Assembly (NCBI GenBank): GCA_958413895.1 | Contig: CATYVQ010000012.1 | Coordinates: 1-64,000, forward strand | Direction of reading: 5' to 3' | Length of the DNA: 64,000 nt | DNA from: an uncultured Collinsella sp. | GTDB taxonomy: Bacteria; Actinomycetota; Coriobacteriia; Coriobacteriales; Coriobacteriaceae | Made by a program: the position numbers and the translations under genes | The notes under the pieces: model-generated | What the model was told of the DNA's origin: nothing | The model's input: only the letters and a program-made list of their open reading frames with translations | The model's database searches: none | Part shown: piece after piece, positions 33,852 to 43,970 of the stretch | Position numbering within the stretch: the first letter of the stretch is position 1 | How the letters are laid out: the number at the start of each line of letters is the position of its first letter

Positions 33852-36173
33852 CTATTCGAACGTTTGAGCGGTTGGCGTGGTACGAACCTTAAGCTCTTTG
33901 TGCCCAGAGTCCTTCGAAGTCGTGACCGTGTACTCGACCTTTATGTCTTGTCCAAGAAGCATGTGGACACCGCCCCATGCAACCTTCAAGCCATCGTGCG
34001 TCGCTTCGTTCATCTCGATAGAACCGGAGCCCGAAGTCTTAATGTCCGAAATGCTGCCTCCCGCAGGAGCATAGAGATAAAGCCTCAGCACCTCATCATC
34101 AATATCCTGGCTAATGCCGTTATGGCCCTGGAAATAACCAGGCATCTCGGCCTTCTCCTGGGGGGTCATCGTGTTCTTGAGCGAGGTGGTCACTCGATAC
34201 GTCGTCGAGCCATCGGCATTTTCAACCGAAGAATCGATGGTGACTCGCTTATCGAGGAACCAATCCATCTTTGAATAGCTGTAGTTGTTCACATAGACGC
34301 CCAAAATCGGAGCCTCCGACGTATCGGTTTGGAGGGCGCCCGATATTCCAAGAGCCTTCGCGGCCTTTTCCTCGTCATCGTTTCTCGAATACATGAGGAT
34401 GCGACCCTCGGAAGCGCCCTTTTCGATGGCGGCAGCAATCTTGGTAATATCGCTGGAGCCCAGTTCGTCCACGATCTTGTTAAAAGCTGATCCGGCAACC
34501 GCCGCAAAAATGGCGTCCTGTTCCTCTACCGGGTAATTCCAATAAATATCGTGCAGCAGCACCTTTGCAGCGTTGCTTCCATCAACGACGGCGCCGTCAG
34601 GAAGCTGTGTGCCGCCTACAACGCCGAGCATATACTGCAAAAATACCGGATCGACTGCAAATACGCCGTCGATGTCATCTCCGACAATGGCCTTCTGCAT
34701 ATCGCTGGCAAGCTGAGCCGCACGCGGATAATCGGGCGTCATCGTAACGTCGCCCATCGTGTATCCGAGCGTGTTGAATCCGGTCAGGCCCCATCCGGTC
34801 GTGAATAAGTTTGCCTCTTCATCGGTGATGGGAAGCGGGCTCAAAGGCTCTTTCATCATGTCGACTTTGACAAAATCGCCCAGTTCGAGCTTACCGTCAG
34901 TCACCGACATCACGCCGCGAGAACCAGGGAAACCGCCGCAGGCGCGGATCTCGACATTGCTCATCGCGAGCACAAGATAATGACGCGTCTGGCCGTTGGC
35001 GCCGAGCATCTGGGGAAGGACGGGGGCGACCTTCTCCGCCGCGTCAACCGCGCCGTTGAGGGTGGCAAAGCCGTCCTTGGCCTTATCGACCAGCTCGGTC
35101 ACCTGGGAAATATGAGTATCGCCAATGCCCTGGACCTTCTCGTTGGCGCTCTTGAACACCTTCGAGCTGCTGGAAAGCGAATCGGCGACCGCCTGTAGCG
35201 CGGACACGTTAATCATGCCGTCCTGGAACAGCTTGCCGGGCGTGGCCTGCGAGAGGTTATCGGCCATGGGAACCAGCGCGTTGCTCGAGACATCGGACAG
35301 GGCATCAATCATGGTGCGGGCTGCGTTGATGTCGCTGCCATACACCGGGATAAACGAAGCCGCCGTCCACAGCGGGCTCGAGGTCTCCGCCTTCATGCTG
35401 TTGCAGAGCTCATCGATCTTCTTCGCGTCGTCAGGCAGCGTCGAAAAATCGCCCGACGTGACCTTGTCCTTAAGGCCACCGACGATCTCGACAGCCTCCT
35501 TCGCTTCGCTCTTTACGGTCTTTGCCGAGTTAAGCAGCATAAAGCCGCTTGCGCCAAGCGCAACGAGAAGCACCGCGACTACAGCGGCAATAATGGCGCC
35601 GGTGTGACGCTTTTTGCGCTCGCCCTTGCGATGACGATGACGGACCAGACCGTCAGAGGTCGAACTCGACGAAGCGTCGCTACCGTAGTTCAAGCCAAAA
35701 TCGTAATAATCTTCCTTGGAACCCGAGCCCGCAAACTCGGCACCGCTATCATCCAGGCGGGCGAACGTGCCAGTCTCGGAGGCGCCGGTGTAAATCGTGC
35801 CAAGGTTACCCGTAAGCCCCGCGCCACCGGCAGAGGGAGTATTGTTGGCGGCCTTGTCGGCATTAACGTTGTCGGCGGCATTCGCGGCGTTGGCAGCACC
35901 CGCGTTGTTCGCGGGTACCGAAGGAGCCCCGATCGGCTGCGACGCGGAGGTTGCACCGCCCGCAAAGACATTCCCTCTTGCACGGCCGGTCTTTTTTGCC
36001 TTTTGAGACTGCTCGTACAGAGCGGTAAACATCGCCGTCTCGCCCGGGGACACGCGCTTACCGGAACCGCCCTGTCCAGCGCCGCCCGGCGTGCCGGCCT
36101 TACCAGCCCCGTTCGGACGCGGCGGAACTGCAGGGCGGCCGCTATCGCTGCCCTTAAAGTGATTACCAGCCAT
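33852..36173 (-). CDS. DUF4012 domain membrane protein
   Basis: 773 aa from the ATG after GAGGATTTCTT. A long low-complexity cytoplasmic N-terminus (proline, glycine, alanine and asparagine rich; GAANAANAADN) precedes a lysine/arginine-rich stretch (RHRHRKGERKKRH) and one membrane helix near residue 195. The large outer part fits DUF4012: RHYLVLAMSNVEIRACGGFPGS and ITDEEANLFTTGWGLTG. DUF4012 proteins are of unknown function, common in high-GC Gram-positives and often near polysaccharide genes. Being upstream of glmM suggests a cell-envelope role. Confidence 0.83.
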   Translation of the reverse strand: MAGNHFKGSDSGRPAVPPRPNGAGKAGTPGGAGQGGSGKRVSPGETAMFTALYEQSQKAKKTGRARGNVFAGGATSASQPIGAPSVPANNAGAANAANAADNVNADKAANNTPSAGGAGLTGNLGTIYTGASETGTFARLDDSGAEFAGSGSKEDYYDFGLNYGSDASSSSTSDGLVRHRHRKGERKKRHTGAIIAAVVAVLLVALGASGFMLLNSAKTVKSEAKEAVEIVGGLKDKVTSGDFSTLPDDAKKIDELCNSMKAETSSPLWTAASFIPVYGSDINAARTMIDALSDVSSNALVPMADNLSQATPGKLFQDGMINVSALQAVADSLSSSSKVFKSANEKVQGIGDTHISQVTELVDKAKDGFATLNGAVDAAEKVAPVLPQMLGANGQTRHYLVLAMSNVEIRACGGFPGSRGVMSVTDGKLELGDFVKVDMMKEPLSPLPITDEEANLFTTGWGLTGFNTLGYTMGDVTMTPDYPRAAQLASDMQKAIVGDDIDGVFAVDPVFLQYMLGVVGGTQLPDGAVVDGSNAAKVLLHDIYWNYPVEEQDAIFAAVAGSAFNKIVDELGSSDITKIAAAIEKGASEGRILMYSRNDDEEKAAKALGISGALQTDTSEAPILGVYVNNYSYSKMDWFLDKRVTIDSSVENADGSTTYRVTTSLKNTMTPQEKAEMPGYFQGHNGISQDIDDEVLRLYLYAPAGGSISDIKTSGSGSIEMNEATHDGLKVAWGGVHMLLGQDIKVEYTVTTSKDSGHKELKVRTTPTAQTFE

Positions 36174-36322
36174 AAAGAAATCCTCGCAATTGAGTCGCAA
36201 TGAAAAAGTCCATAACGTTACTAGTTTATGGCATTTTGAGCATCGACAGCTAAACTCCAGACACGGACGTCAATTGGCGAAAATGCGGCACAACACCTTT
36301 CCCGTCTTGGCGGCGGCGCCAG

Positions 36323-37345
36323 CTACACCGTGAGGAACATCATCACGATGATCATGGCAAAGCCGATAAGGTCGGTCGGCAAAAACACCGTGCCCAGCAT
36401 AACGGCGCTGGTGATGGTCGCCGAGACGGGCTCCACGGTTCCGATGAGACTCGCACGCACCGAGCCGATGTCCTTAACGCCCTGCATATAGAGCATGTAA
36501 GCAAAAAACGAGCCGATAACCACGAACACCGCGAGCGCCTCGACGCCGGCAGCGTCGAGTGCCGGCATATGCGCCCAGGGCCGCACGAAGACACATGAAA
36601 CCACGCCCGCTGCGAGCATTGCCGAGCCCGTGACGATGGGGCTGCCATATTCGGGCAGGATCTTGGCGGGAATCACCGCCATACACGCGGCGCTGACCGC
36701 ACACATAAGACCTGCTGCCAGGCCAAGCGGCGAGATATTCAGGCTGGTGGGGTCGCCGCCGGTGGCGATTAAAAAGGTTCCACCCAGAGCTAGGCCAATG
36801 CCGATGACTTCGCGAGTACGTGGCATGCGGCGATCGATCACGCAGGTGTAGCCCATGATGATAACGAGCTGCAGGCACTGGAGCACCGTCGCGGTTCCGG
36901 CGTTCGTCAGCCGCACGGCCGAAAGATAGCAAAACTGGTTGAACAGCAGGCCAAAGGCGGTAAAGAGCAGCAGCTGCTTGCGATCGGCGGGTGTGGTCCA
37001 GAGCTTAATCAGGCGCTCGCGGTCGCGCGTGACAACCACGGCCATAAAGAGTAGACCGGCGAGAATCTGACGCACGCTCATAAGCCACAAGGTGTCGACG
37101 TGGTAGGTATCGAACAGAAAGCTCGCGCTGGTGCCCGAGAAGCCCCAAAACGAACCGCCCACCAGCGTAGCCAAAACGCCCGTGATCATCTTGCGCGACG
37201 ACGCATCGTTAAGGCGCTCGCGCCAGGCGCGGCGGGTGCTACGGCTGAGCTCGTCGGTGCCCTCGGGCACATCAATGTTCGATATATCGGTCATCGGCAC
37301 CGAAGCCCCTGCGCCTTCGACCTGCTCGACACACTCTTTGCTCAT
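36323..37345 (-). CDS. DMT superfamily (EamA) transporter
   Basis: 340 aa with about ten hydrophobic helices in two repeats of the EamA type; the second repeat holds the pattern SVRASLIGTVEPVSATITSAVMLGT. The N-terminal 50 residues are soluble and polar. A putative metabolite exporter of the inner membrane. GGGGGAG precedes the ATG. It is a distant paralogue of the transporter at 61804-62886, which shares the same end motif. Confidence 0.82.
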   Translation of the reverse strand: MSKECVEQVEGAGASVPMTDISNIDVPEGTDELSRSTRRAWRERLNDASSRKMITGVLATLVGGSFWGFSGTSASFLFDTYHVDTLWLMSVRQILAGLLFMAVVVTRDRERLIKLWTTPADRKQLLLFTAFGLLFNQFCYLSAVRLTNAGTATVLQCLQLVIIMGYTCVIDRRMPRTREVIGIGLALGGTFLIATGGDPTSLNISPLGLAAGLMCAVSAACMAVIPAKILPEYGSPIVTGSAMLAAGVVSCVFVRPWAHMPALDAAGVEALAVFVVIGSFFAYMLYMQGVKDIGSVRASLIGTVEPVSATITSAVMLGTVFLPTDLIGFAMIIVMMFLTV

Positions 37346-37576
37346 TCCACTCCCCCGAAACAGCCTGGAAACAATTCGGCTTACCTTACCACGGCGAAGT
37401 CACCAGCTGGAGGCTTGTCCGCTTATCGGTAGGACAATTCCGCAGGCGTCTTTCCATAGCTCGATACCGCAATGGCCTTGCATTATGCGACAGCCAAATC
37501 GCGGCAGCAGGCTCTTTTGAAATGGATATGACAAAGCCCCCGAATTCCACAATGTAAGCGATTTTTAAAAATGTTC

Positions 37577-37605
37577 TTGCCACCGAGTTCAGGCTCCGTT
37601 ATATT
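37577..37605 (+). promoter_or_regulatory. Promoter of tRNA-Val
   Basis: TTGCCA, 17 bases, TATATT, ending about 30 bases before the tRNA 5' end. The region from 37346 to here holds no gene that I can support. Confidence 0.75.
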
Positions 37606-37634
37606 ATCCCTTGCGCACTTGCGCACCCTTGATC

Positions 37635-37709
37635 GGGCGTTTAGCTCAGGGGGAGAGCGCTTCCCTGACACGGAAGAGGTCAGAAGTTCAAATCTTCTAA
37701 CGCCCACCA
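37635..37709 (+). tRNA. tRNA-Val (GAC)
   Basis: 75 nt with encoded CCA. The acceptor stem GGGCGTT/AACGCCC is complete; the anticodon loop CTGACAC within CTTCC/GGAAG gives GAC; the T loop is TTCAAAT. Confidence 0.96.
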
Positions 37710-37717
37710 AATGTTCG

Positions 37718-37755
37718 CAGCTCAGAGGCTACGTCCTCTGGGCTGTTTTGTTTTA
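37718..37755 (+). terminator. Terminator after tRNA-Val
   Basis: CAGCTCAGAGG/CCTCTGGGCTG with a short loop, followed by TTTTGTTTTA. The stretch from here to 38045 shows no further feature. Confidence 0.85.
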
Positions 37756-38045
37756 TGTCGCCAACTTCGCTGGCAGCTCCAACCGTCATCGCACCGTAAC
37801 ATCAATTCACCTGACGAATGGCAGCCAAACAAACTCAATACCCCAACATCAACAATAGCCAGGCACAAAACTGCGCCGCAAGCTGCTCCAGCCGCCCAAC
37901 TGGCCCATAAGCCGACCATCTACTTACCGATCTATCCATCGGCATAACCAATCGGCCCGCACCGCAACTTCTCAGCAAAACGCCGCGATGCCTGCGCCCT
38001 GCGGTATCCTTGAGCCACTTGCACCTGCAGCACCAAGGAGCCGCC

Positions 38046-38732
38046 ATGCGCACCGAGCTCGATGTCCCCTTTTCGCACAAAGAAGAAGCCAAGGCGCTGG
38101 GCGCCAAATGGGACCGGACCAAGAAGATCTGGTATGTACCCAGCGGCGTCAACCCCGAGCCCTTTGCCGAGTGGCTGCCCGGTGTTGACCGATCCGACCC
38201 CTCAGCGCCGTATATATATCTAGTACTGGGCAAGCGCGAGTGCTGGAAGTGTCACAAAGAGACCTCGGTCGCGGCCTTCGGCATTCCCTATCGAACCGAT
38301 AACGACGAGGGCATCGCCATCGCGCACGCGCCCAACGAAGCCGGGCACATCGCCATCGACACGGCCAACGCCAACGCACTCGCCATCGTGCCCGCTCTCG
38401 GCTGCGTGCCGAGCGAGATCCGCGACTACCTTCATAAGCGCTGCGGCTACAAGCCCGTAGGCGCACGAGCCCCCAAAGCCCCGTCGCTCGGCAACACGTG
38501 CACCATTTGCGACGCGCTGCAAGGCAGCCGCTATCTGTTCGAGGAGCCCTCGTCCCCGTTTGCCCTCACTGCCATCAACAAGCTGCCGGCACTGGAGTTT
38601 GTGCGCGTCGAAGTTGCCGGCGTCTTTGGTGTCCCGGCCACGCGCACCGACTTTGACCAGGCGCTCTTTACCTGGGCACGCGACCATCACGCCGAGTTCC
38701 ACAGGCAACTCGGCGAGGGGGTTTATTTGTAG
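38046..38732 (+). CDS. DUF5710 domain protein with cysteine pairs
   Basis: 228 aa from the ATG after AAGGAG. Residues 1-50 match DUF5710 (LDVPFSHKEEAKALGAKWD and IWYVPSG), a short domain found in plasmid, phage and mobile-element proteins. The middle holds CWKC and later CTIC, which may bind zinc. The C-terminal part has no recognised family. It stands beside the restriction system and may belong to the same accessory segment. Confidence 0.7.
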   Translation: MRTELDVPFSHKEEAKALGAKWDRTKKIWYVPSGVNPEPFAEWLPGVDRSDPSAPYIYLVLGKRECWKCHKETSVAAFGIPYRTDNDEGIAIAHAPNEAGHIAIDTANANALAIVPALGCVPSEIRDYLHKRCGYKPVGARAPKAPSLGNTCTICDALQGSRYLFEEPSSPFALTAINKLPALEFVRVEVAGVFGVPATRTDFDQALFTWARDHHAEFHRQLGEGVYL

Positions 38733-38788
38733 AGACGACATCGAGGCACTGAGGAGCAGAAACTCGATCGTTAAACAATCCCAAAACG

Positions 38789-40294
38789 CTACAGCCCCAG
38801 AATGTGCTCCAGGTAGCCCTTGTTGAACCAGAACGATTGCTTCGTCATCCAGCGCCCGTCGGGCAGTTCGTAAGCATTCCTTGCGATGTCACCGATCTCT
38901 GTTCCATCGACGAATCTGTACGCAGCTTTTGAGGTATGCGGGCGAACGTGGACGATCGGGTTGTCCGCCATACCGGGCAGATTGTTGGTCACCTTGAGCT
39001 TTCCGCTTGCATCCCGATACGGATTGAGCTCAACGCCCTCGCGAATGACCTCTCGCGTCTCATCCCAGCAAGCCTTTGCGGGACCCTCGATTTCGTTTGC
39101 CGGCATTGCCCAGAATAGGCAGCGGTCAAGGCGCCACTCCCCCTCGTGGTCCTCGCGGAACACGACAAAGAAGAAACGGTTGGTCTCAAGACGCGCACGG
39201 AAGGAAGACGTTTCCCAATCCTCATTGATTAGCTGCTTAAACTCAAACGGAGGGAAAGACATTGCCTGCTCGATGTGCCCCCTCTTATTAACGCGACAAG
39301 CACGGACGTTAATCCCGGCCTTAACGAACTCCTCGGCAGAATTACTTTTAATGCCGAGCATGCGATAAACGAGCGTTGTCCATTGCGCCTTGTTTCCTGT
39401 GTATTCCAGACCGTACTGCTCCGCAATCTGGCGATCGGTTTCGCCATAGTGGCGCTCAATAAGCGCAGTAACGTAGCTTTCGAAATCAATGGACTCGTCG
39501 TCGCCTTGAACGATGCTCTCGCCGATACGCGGGGCACCGAGAACATAGGTGTGAAGCACGTAGTCCATGTACGAACGTTTGAGTGAAAAGGCGCGACGCT
39601 TCGCGCGACGGCGTTCGATCTCGCCCGTATCGGTATTGAAGTACTCGTAATACTGGTCGACCCACATTGTCGCTTCGGTTGCGCCCTTTGTGCAGGCGCC
39701 CAAGTAGGTGGTCATGCCCTCCGATAGCTCGTCCGCGCGACCATCCTGAATGTACGAAATAATCTTCTCGTAGTCGGCGCGAATAATCTTCATGTCCTCT
39801 TCGGGCAGACGAACCATGACTGCACGCTCAATGCGCTGGTCGTATTTGTCGATAGGGCGATCGCGGCCGTAGTAAATCAGCAGAATATTGCTGAGCTTGG
39901 TCTTGAGATGCGAGCTTTCATAGTCGAGCGAAACGGGACGGTCATAGGGAATCATTGTCAGAACGAGACGCTCGCCGGCAGATTTACGACCGTCTTTGAG
40001 TACATCAAAACACGTTGCCTTGAGCTCAACGCCCGCCTCGGGAAAGTCTGGCCGATCATCGCTGTTGGCCTTGTAGCCAAAATAACGCTCCTCGATCAGG
40101 GTTCCCATACCGCCCTTGTACTTCTTGGACCCAAAGTCCTTGGGCGCACTCTCCCCCTCCGGTGCGATGCCAAGCTCGAGAATATCGCGAAACGTCATGC
40201 CATCGAGATTGGCAGCATAGCGCTCGATACTTGAGGGGTCAGAAAAATCAGTATCGTCAAGCATACGCTTGAAATTGAGGTGCTTCTTGGGCAT
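38789..40294 (-). CDS. Sau3AI-family type II restriction endonuclease
   Basis: 501 aa from the ATG behind GGAGGCACCCC. The N-terminal half resembles the MutH/Sau3AI nuclease: E69, D83, E90 and K92 reproduce the spacing of the E...D...ExK metal site of MutH (segment DFPEAGVELKAT). The C-terminal half is a second, related domain, as in Sau3AI, which binds a second site. Sau3AI itself cuts GATC; the same target here is probable but inferred. It is divergent from the methyltransferase gene, the usual layout for controlled expression. Confidence 0.85.
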   Translation of the reverse strand: MPKKHLNFKRMLDDTDFSDPSSIERYAANLDGMTFRDILELGIAPEGESAPKDFGSKKYKGGMGTLIEERYFGYKANSDDRPDFPEAGVELKATCFDVLKDGRKSAGERLVLTMIPYDRPVSLDYESSHLKTKLSNILLIYYGRDRPIDKYDQRIERAVMVRLPEEDMKIIRADYEKIISYIQDGRADELSEGMTTYLGACTKGATEATMWVDQYYEYFNTDTGEIERRRAKRRAFSLKRSYMDYVLHTYVLGAPRIGESIVQGDDESIDFESYVTALIERHYGETDRQIAEQYGLEYTGNKAQWTTLVYRMLGIKSNSAEEFVKAGINVRACRVNKRGHIEQAMSFPPFEFKQLINEDWETSSFRARLETNRFFFVVFREDHEGEWRLDRCLFWAMPANEIEGPAKACWDETREVIREGVELNPYRDASGKLKVTNNLPGMADNPIVHVRPHTSKAAYRFVDGTEIGDIARNAYELPDGRWMTKQSFWFNKGYLEHILGL

Positions 40295-40429
40295 GGGGTG
40301 CCTCCGAACGTCGCAGTTAACTTCATGGTAGCCCATGACGTGCGCACATGCGGCAATAATGGACGTTCTCTGAGAGTGATAAAATCAAGTCTTTTTCTTA
40401 TTTGAAGATCGGTTATCGTTGTTTGGTTT

Positions 40430-41722
40430 ATGAACGTTCGTTATATCGATTGGAATAACATGTCAGAGGTCAAAATTGCCGAGCTTTTTGCTGGCGTCGG
40501 CGGATTTCGTCTGGGCCTCGAAGGCTATGCCGACCCTCGTTATCCCAATTTTTATATGAAACCCGCCGGCCCCTTCCGCACTATTTGGGCCAACCAGTGG
40601 GAACCGCCCGGAACCAAGGCGCGTCAGTTCGCCGCCCGTTGCTACATGGATCGCTTCGGCGATGATTCCGTTGTCAACGAAGACATCAATAAGGTCCTGG
40701 AGCAGGCTGAAGCCGGCGAGATTGAAATTCCCCGTGTCGACATGGTCGTCGGTGGCTTTCCCTGCCAAGACTACTCTGTCGCGCGTCCTCTCAATCAGGC
40801 ACACGGCATCGAAGGCAAGAAGGGTGTCCTGTGGTGGGACATCTATCACTTCCTCGAGATGAAGAAGCCGCGCTTCGGTCTCTTTGAGAACGTTGACCGT
40901 CTGCTCAAGTCGCCCGCGTCACAGCGCGGTCGCGATTTCGCCATCATCTTGAGCTGCCTTGCCGACCTCGACTACACCGTCGAATGGCGCGTCGTTAACT
41001 CTGCAGAATACGGTTTTCCACAGCGTCGCAAGCGCGTTTACATCTTCTGCGAGAAGAACGCCGGCAAGGTTAATCTTGTCGATCGCGTGCACAATGGCGT
41101 CATGGCGAAGGCCTTTCCCGCCATCTATCCTGACGAAATGGCCGAGCTTGATGTTCTACCCGATCCTTACGAGAACTCGACTCGTTTTGGCGTTGGCCAA
41201 AAGACCTCTCAGTTCAAGAGTGCCGGCGTCATGCAGGGTTGCCACGTTTTGACCTGCGACTTTACCGAAGATTATCACGGCGAGCGCCACGTACTTGGCG
41301 ATGTGCTTGTCGACGAGGCGGTTGTTCCGGAGCAATTCTATATCTCCGACGAAAAGCTTCCCGATTGGCGCTACCTCAAGGGAAGCAAGCGCGAAGAGCG
41401 TACCAACAAAAAGACGGGCTTTACCTACACGTATTCCGAGGGCGCCATGAGCTTCCCGGATGCCACCGACAAGCCGAGCCGCACCATCCTCACAGGAGAA
41501 GGCGGCACGGGAGCGAGCCGCTTCAAACACGTCATCGAATGTCCCGATGGCCGTTTCCGCCGTCTTGTTCCCGACGAGCTCGATCAGCTTCAGGGATTCC
41601 CGAAAGGCTGGACCGATACGGGCATGACTGACGGCCATCGAGCCTTCTGCATGGGCAACGCACTCGTCACCGGCGTGCCCCATCGCATTGGCGAAGCTAT
41701 GGTCGAAGTGTACGGCCTCTAA
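40430..41722 (+). CDS. DNA (cytosine-5) methyltransferase
   Basis: 430 aa; MSEVKIAELF, 10 codons in, is an alternative start since neither has a clear ribosome site. All C5-methyltransferase motifs are seen: FAGVGGFRLGL (I), PCQ with catalytic C112 (IV), FENVDRLLKS (VI), GFPQRRKRVYIF (VIII), and a C-terminal ELDQLQGFPKGW with GNALVTGVPHRIGEAM (X). The target recognition region lies at about 220-340. It protects DNA from the divergent Sau3AI-like nuclease, probably by methylating the C of GATC. Confidence 0.92.
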   Translation: MNVRYIDWNNMSEVKIAELFAGVGGFRLGLEGYADPRYPNFYMKPAGPFRTIWANQWEPPGTKARQFAARCYMDRFGDDSVVNEDINKVLEQAEAGEIEIPRVDMVVGGFPCQDYSVARPLNQAHGIEGKKGVLWWDIYHFLEMKKPRFGLFENVDRLLKSPASQRGRDFAIILSCLADLDYTVEWRVVNSAEYGFPQRRKRVYIFCEKNAGKVNLVDRVHNGVMAKAFPAIYPDEMAELDVLPDPYENSTRFGVGQKTSQFKSAGVMQGCHVLTCDFTEDYHGERHVLGDVLVDEAVVPEQFYISDEKLPDWRYLKGSKREERTNKKTGFTYTYSEGAMSFPDATDKPSRTILTGEGGTGASRFKHVIECPDGRFRRLVPDELDQLQGFPKGWTDTGMTDGHRAFCMGNALVTGVPHRIGEAMVEVYGL

Positions 41723-41733
41723 GGCAAGCAATC

Positions 41734-41769
41734 CGGAGCCGGCAGTGCACGCTGTCGACTCCGTTTTTT
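41734..41769 (+). terminator. Terminator after the methyltransferase gene
   Basis: CGGAGCCGGCAG/CTGTCGACTCCG with loop TGCACG, followed by six T. Confidence 0.75.
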
Positions 41770-41848
41770 CCACCCCACTCCCCTGTATACTAATGTAGCA
41801 CGTGTTTCGTCCGGGCTTGTTGGGCCGGATTGTTCATGGGAGGGTCTT

Positions 41849-42340
41849 ATGGCTGCTTCAAATCCGCCTAAGGGGAGCGTTTCTTCTTCGTCCATCAAGC
41901 CGGTTACGCGCAAGGCCGTGCGTTGCCAGCGCGAGGTCGCTTGGCTTGTCACGCAGGCGGCTGGCAGGCTTGTGGCGACCACTCAAGACGTCAATGCGCC
42001 TACGCCGAGCTTTGTGTTAGCGGCGGCGCTGGATTTTGTGCGCCAATTGGAGCTTGCCGCACAGGATGCCAGCGGCCACCTCGACTACCAGAATGTTATG
42101 GCGCCTGACCTGCAAACGTTCTGCCACATGGCTAAGTTGCCCGCCGCACCCAATGCGCTTTCGGACGCAGGCTACATGTTTACGCTATCGGGCGCGGACC
42201 TTATCCGCGACATCTACGCATACTGCAGCGAGCTCGCCGAGCGCCACGTCTTTGACGCGGCAGAAGTCAAACCGGGATATGTCATCAAGCTGGTTCTTAG
42301 GCTGTTCTTGATGGACGGGTTCGGGGCCATGCCGGCGTAA
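41849..42340 (+). CDS. Hypothetical protein, 163 aa
   Basis: No family recognised. GGGAGGG stands 6 bases before the ATG, which supports translation. The first 25 residues are serine/lysine rich and disordered; the rest looks all-helical (QREVAWLVTQAAGRLV, FVLAAALDFVRQLELAAQDA, LIRDIYAYCSELAERH) with no membrane segment. It follows the methyltransferase terminator, so it has its own promoter. A role with the restriction system is possible only by position. Confidence 0.6.
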   Translation: MAASNPPKGSVSSSSIKPVTRKAVRCQREVAWLVTQAAGRLVATTQDVNAPTPSFVLAAALDFVRQLELAAQDASGHLDYQNVMAPDLQTFCHMAKLPAAPNALSDAGYMFTLSGADLIRDIYAYCSELAERHVFDAAEVKPGYVIKLVLRLFLMDGFGAMPA

Positions 42341-42440
42341 GCCGAGTCTTTAGCATCACAGTCGACTGAGTAACAACCGCTTTACCTTAGTGGGCGCCAA
42401 TCGAGGATCGATTATTGGTTCGCCTCGTCCACTAACGCAT

Positions 42441-43907
42441 TTATTCCACGCGCTCTGACAGTCGATATTTGCGGTTGCGGCTTGTCGACGGCGCCGTCGG
42501 TTCAAGCTCACCCTGCTTAATGAGCGCATTGACGCGTGCCCTAACCTGGGAAACCGTGAGTCCCGTGCGCTCCGCCAGTTCGCGCGTCCCCAATTCGCCG
42601 TAGCGCTTGAGTGCCGTCACAATTAAGCCCCCGCCATGATCGACCGGCTCGATCTTTGAACGGTAAAGTACGACCTTGAACCGATCGAACCCCGGGCAGA
42701 ACAGAGGCTCGGCCAGACCATGCGCGCGCATGGCATCGATCATCATCGGGATGCCCGAGCCATTGCCCTCAGCCGGCGAACCTGCGCCATCCGGCAGCGG
42801 GACAATCGACATGAGTTTCACGAGCGTCGCGTTACGGCATCGGGAGCTGCCGTCAAACAAGTTCTCGCGAGTCTTTCCCCCGTAAAGGCCGCCAGGATTC
42901 GTCACCTCGACACGATCGTCAAAGACGTCGACGGCAATCGATTGTCCACAGAACCGATCCCCGTATTCTCGATGGATTACGGCGTTGGCGATTGCCTCGC
43001 GCAGAACCTCCTCGGGAATCTCCAGCGAGTCGACACGCGAGACGCCTTGGACGGTCGAAACGCGGCGCAGGTTTTTGGCAACAGCTGCGACGGCATCCGA
43101 AATCATCTCGCCTAGGGTGCCCTCGCAGACTGTGCGGTCCATAAACCTTAGTGGCCCCGCAGCTCCCTTTTGAGTTCCCACGTGGACAGCCACATCAATG
43201 AAGAGCTTGGGATAGAACTGCTGAGGGTAAACGCCCGCGGCAAGGAGGCCGGCCTTGGTAACATTGCCCTGGAAGTCGAGGAAATTCAGACGCTCCATCT
43301 TTGTCTTCTTTTCCGCCGCACCGCGCATCGCTCGAGGCGTCAACGAATAGGCACGCTCTATTGTGCGGTCGACCAGCGACTCGTCGAGATCGCCCACACT
43401 CGTGCCGGGCACCGCATCGCGATCGCTAGGACTCGTCCGTTCATATGACGACAGTGCCAAAACCTCGGTCGACGAAAGCGGGACATCTTTGTCATCGATG
43501 CGTTTGTAGCTGCCACCTTGAGCGCCCCGCTCTATGACATAGCAAGGCTTGCTCGACGGGTCGAGCTCCTCAATCGTGATGACCAGAACCACGGTGCCCT
43601 GGAGCTCCACGCGCTCAATGGTGTATTTGGGCGGATTGGCCAGCTTTCCGCGACCGCCGGCATCGCCCATGCCCGCCACGAATTGGTTGAGCACTTTCTC
43701 GGTCTCAAAGTTTGCAACTGGGACAAAACCCGCGCGCTCGCTCACTCCGAGTACGATAATGCCGCCGGCGGTGTTTGCGAAAGCGCTGACCGTTTCCCAT
43801 ACGTCGCGGGAAAGCGTCGTGGCGCTCTCTTTTACTTCGACGCTAAGGTCATCCGAACCCGTGCGCTTTAAAGACTCGAGCAAACCGACCAGCTCGTTTT
43901 CGTTCAT
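42441..43907 (-). CDS. AlbA_2 / HATPase_c_4 / winged-helix protein
   Basis: 488 aa from the ATG 6 bases after AAAGGAC. Three parts: an N-terminal AlbA_2 (Schlafen AAA_4-like) nucleic-acid-binding domain (about 8-130, with ESATTLSRDVWETVSAFANTAGG and IVLGVSER); a central ATP-binding part of the HATPase_c_4 type (HREYGDRFCGQSIAVDVFDDRVEVTNPG and GNGSGIPMMIDAM); a C-terminal winged helix (YGELGTRELAERTGLTVSQVRARV). Such proteins are annotated as transcriptional regulators or RecG-like; function is not settled, and some accompany defence genes. The unusual promoter arrays upstream suggest autoregulation. Confidence 0.83.
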   Translation of the reverse strand: MNENELVGLLESLKRTGSDDLSVEVKESATTLSRDVWETVSAFANTAGGIIVLGVSERAGFVPVANFETEKVLNQFVAGMGDAGGRGKLANPPKYTIERVELQGTVVLVITIEELDPSSKPCYVIERGAQGGSYKRIDDKDVPLSSTEVLALSSYERTSPSDRDAVPGTSVGDLDESLVDRTIERAYSLTPRAMRGAAEKKTKMERLNFLDFQGNVTKAGLLAAGVYPQQFYPKLFIDVAVHVGTQKGAAGPLRFMDRTVCEGTLGEMISDAVAAVAKNLRRVSTVQGVSRVDSLEIPEEVLREAIANAVIHREYGDRFCGQSIAVDVFDDRVEVTNPGGLYGGKTRENLFDGSSRCRNATLVKLMSIVPLPDGAGSPAEGNGSGIPMMIDAMRAHGLAEPLFCPGFDRFKVVLYRSKIEPVDHGGGLIVTALKRYGELGTRELAERTGLTVSQVRARVNALIKQGELEPTAPSTSRNRKYRLSERVE

Positions 43908-43970
43908 CTGCACGTCCTTTCGCTCGGTTCTGCAAAGAATGCCGCGAATAGATTTCCTCCGTCTCTCAGT

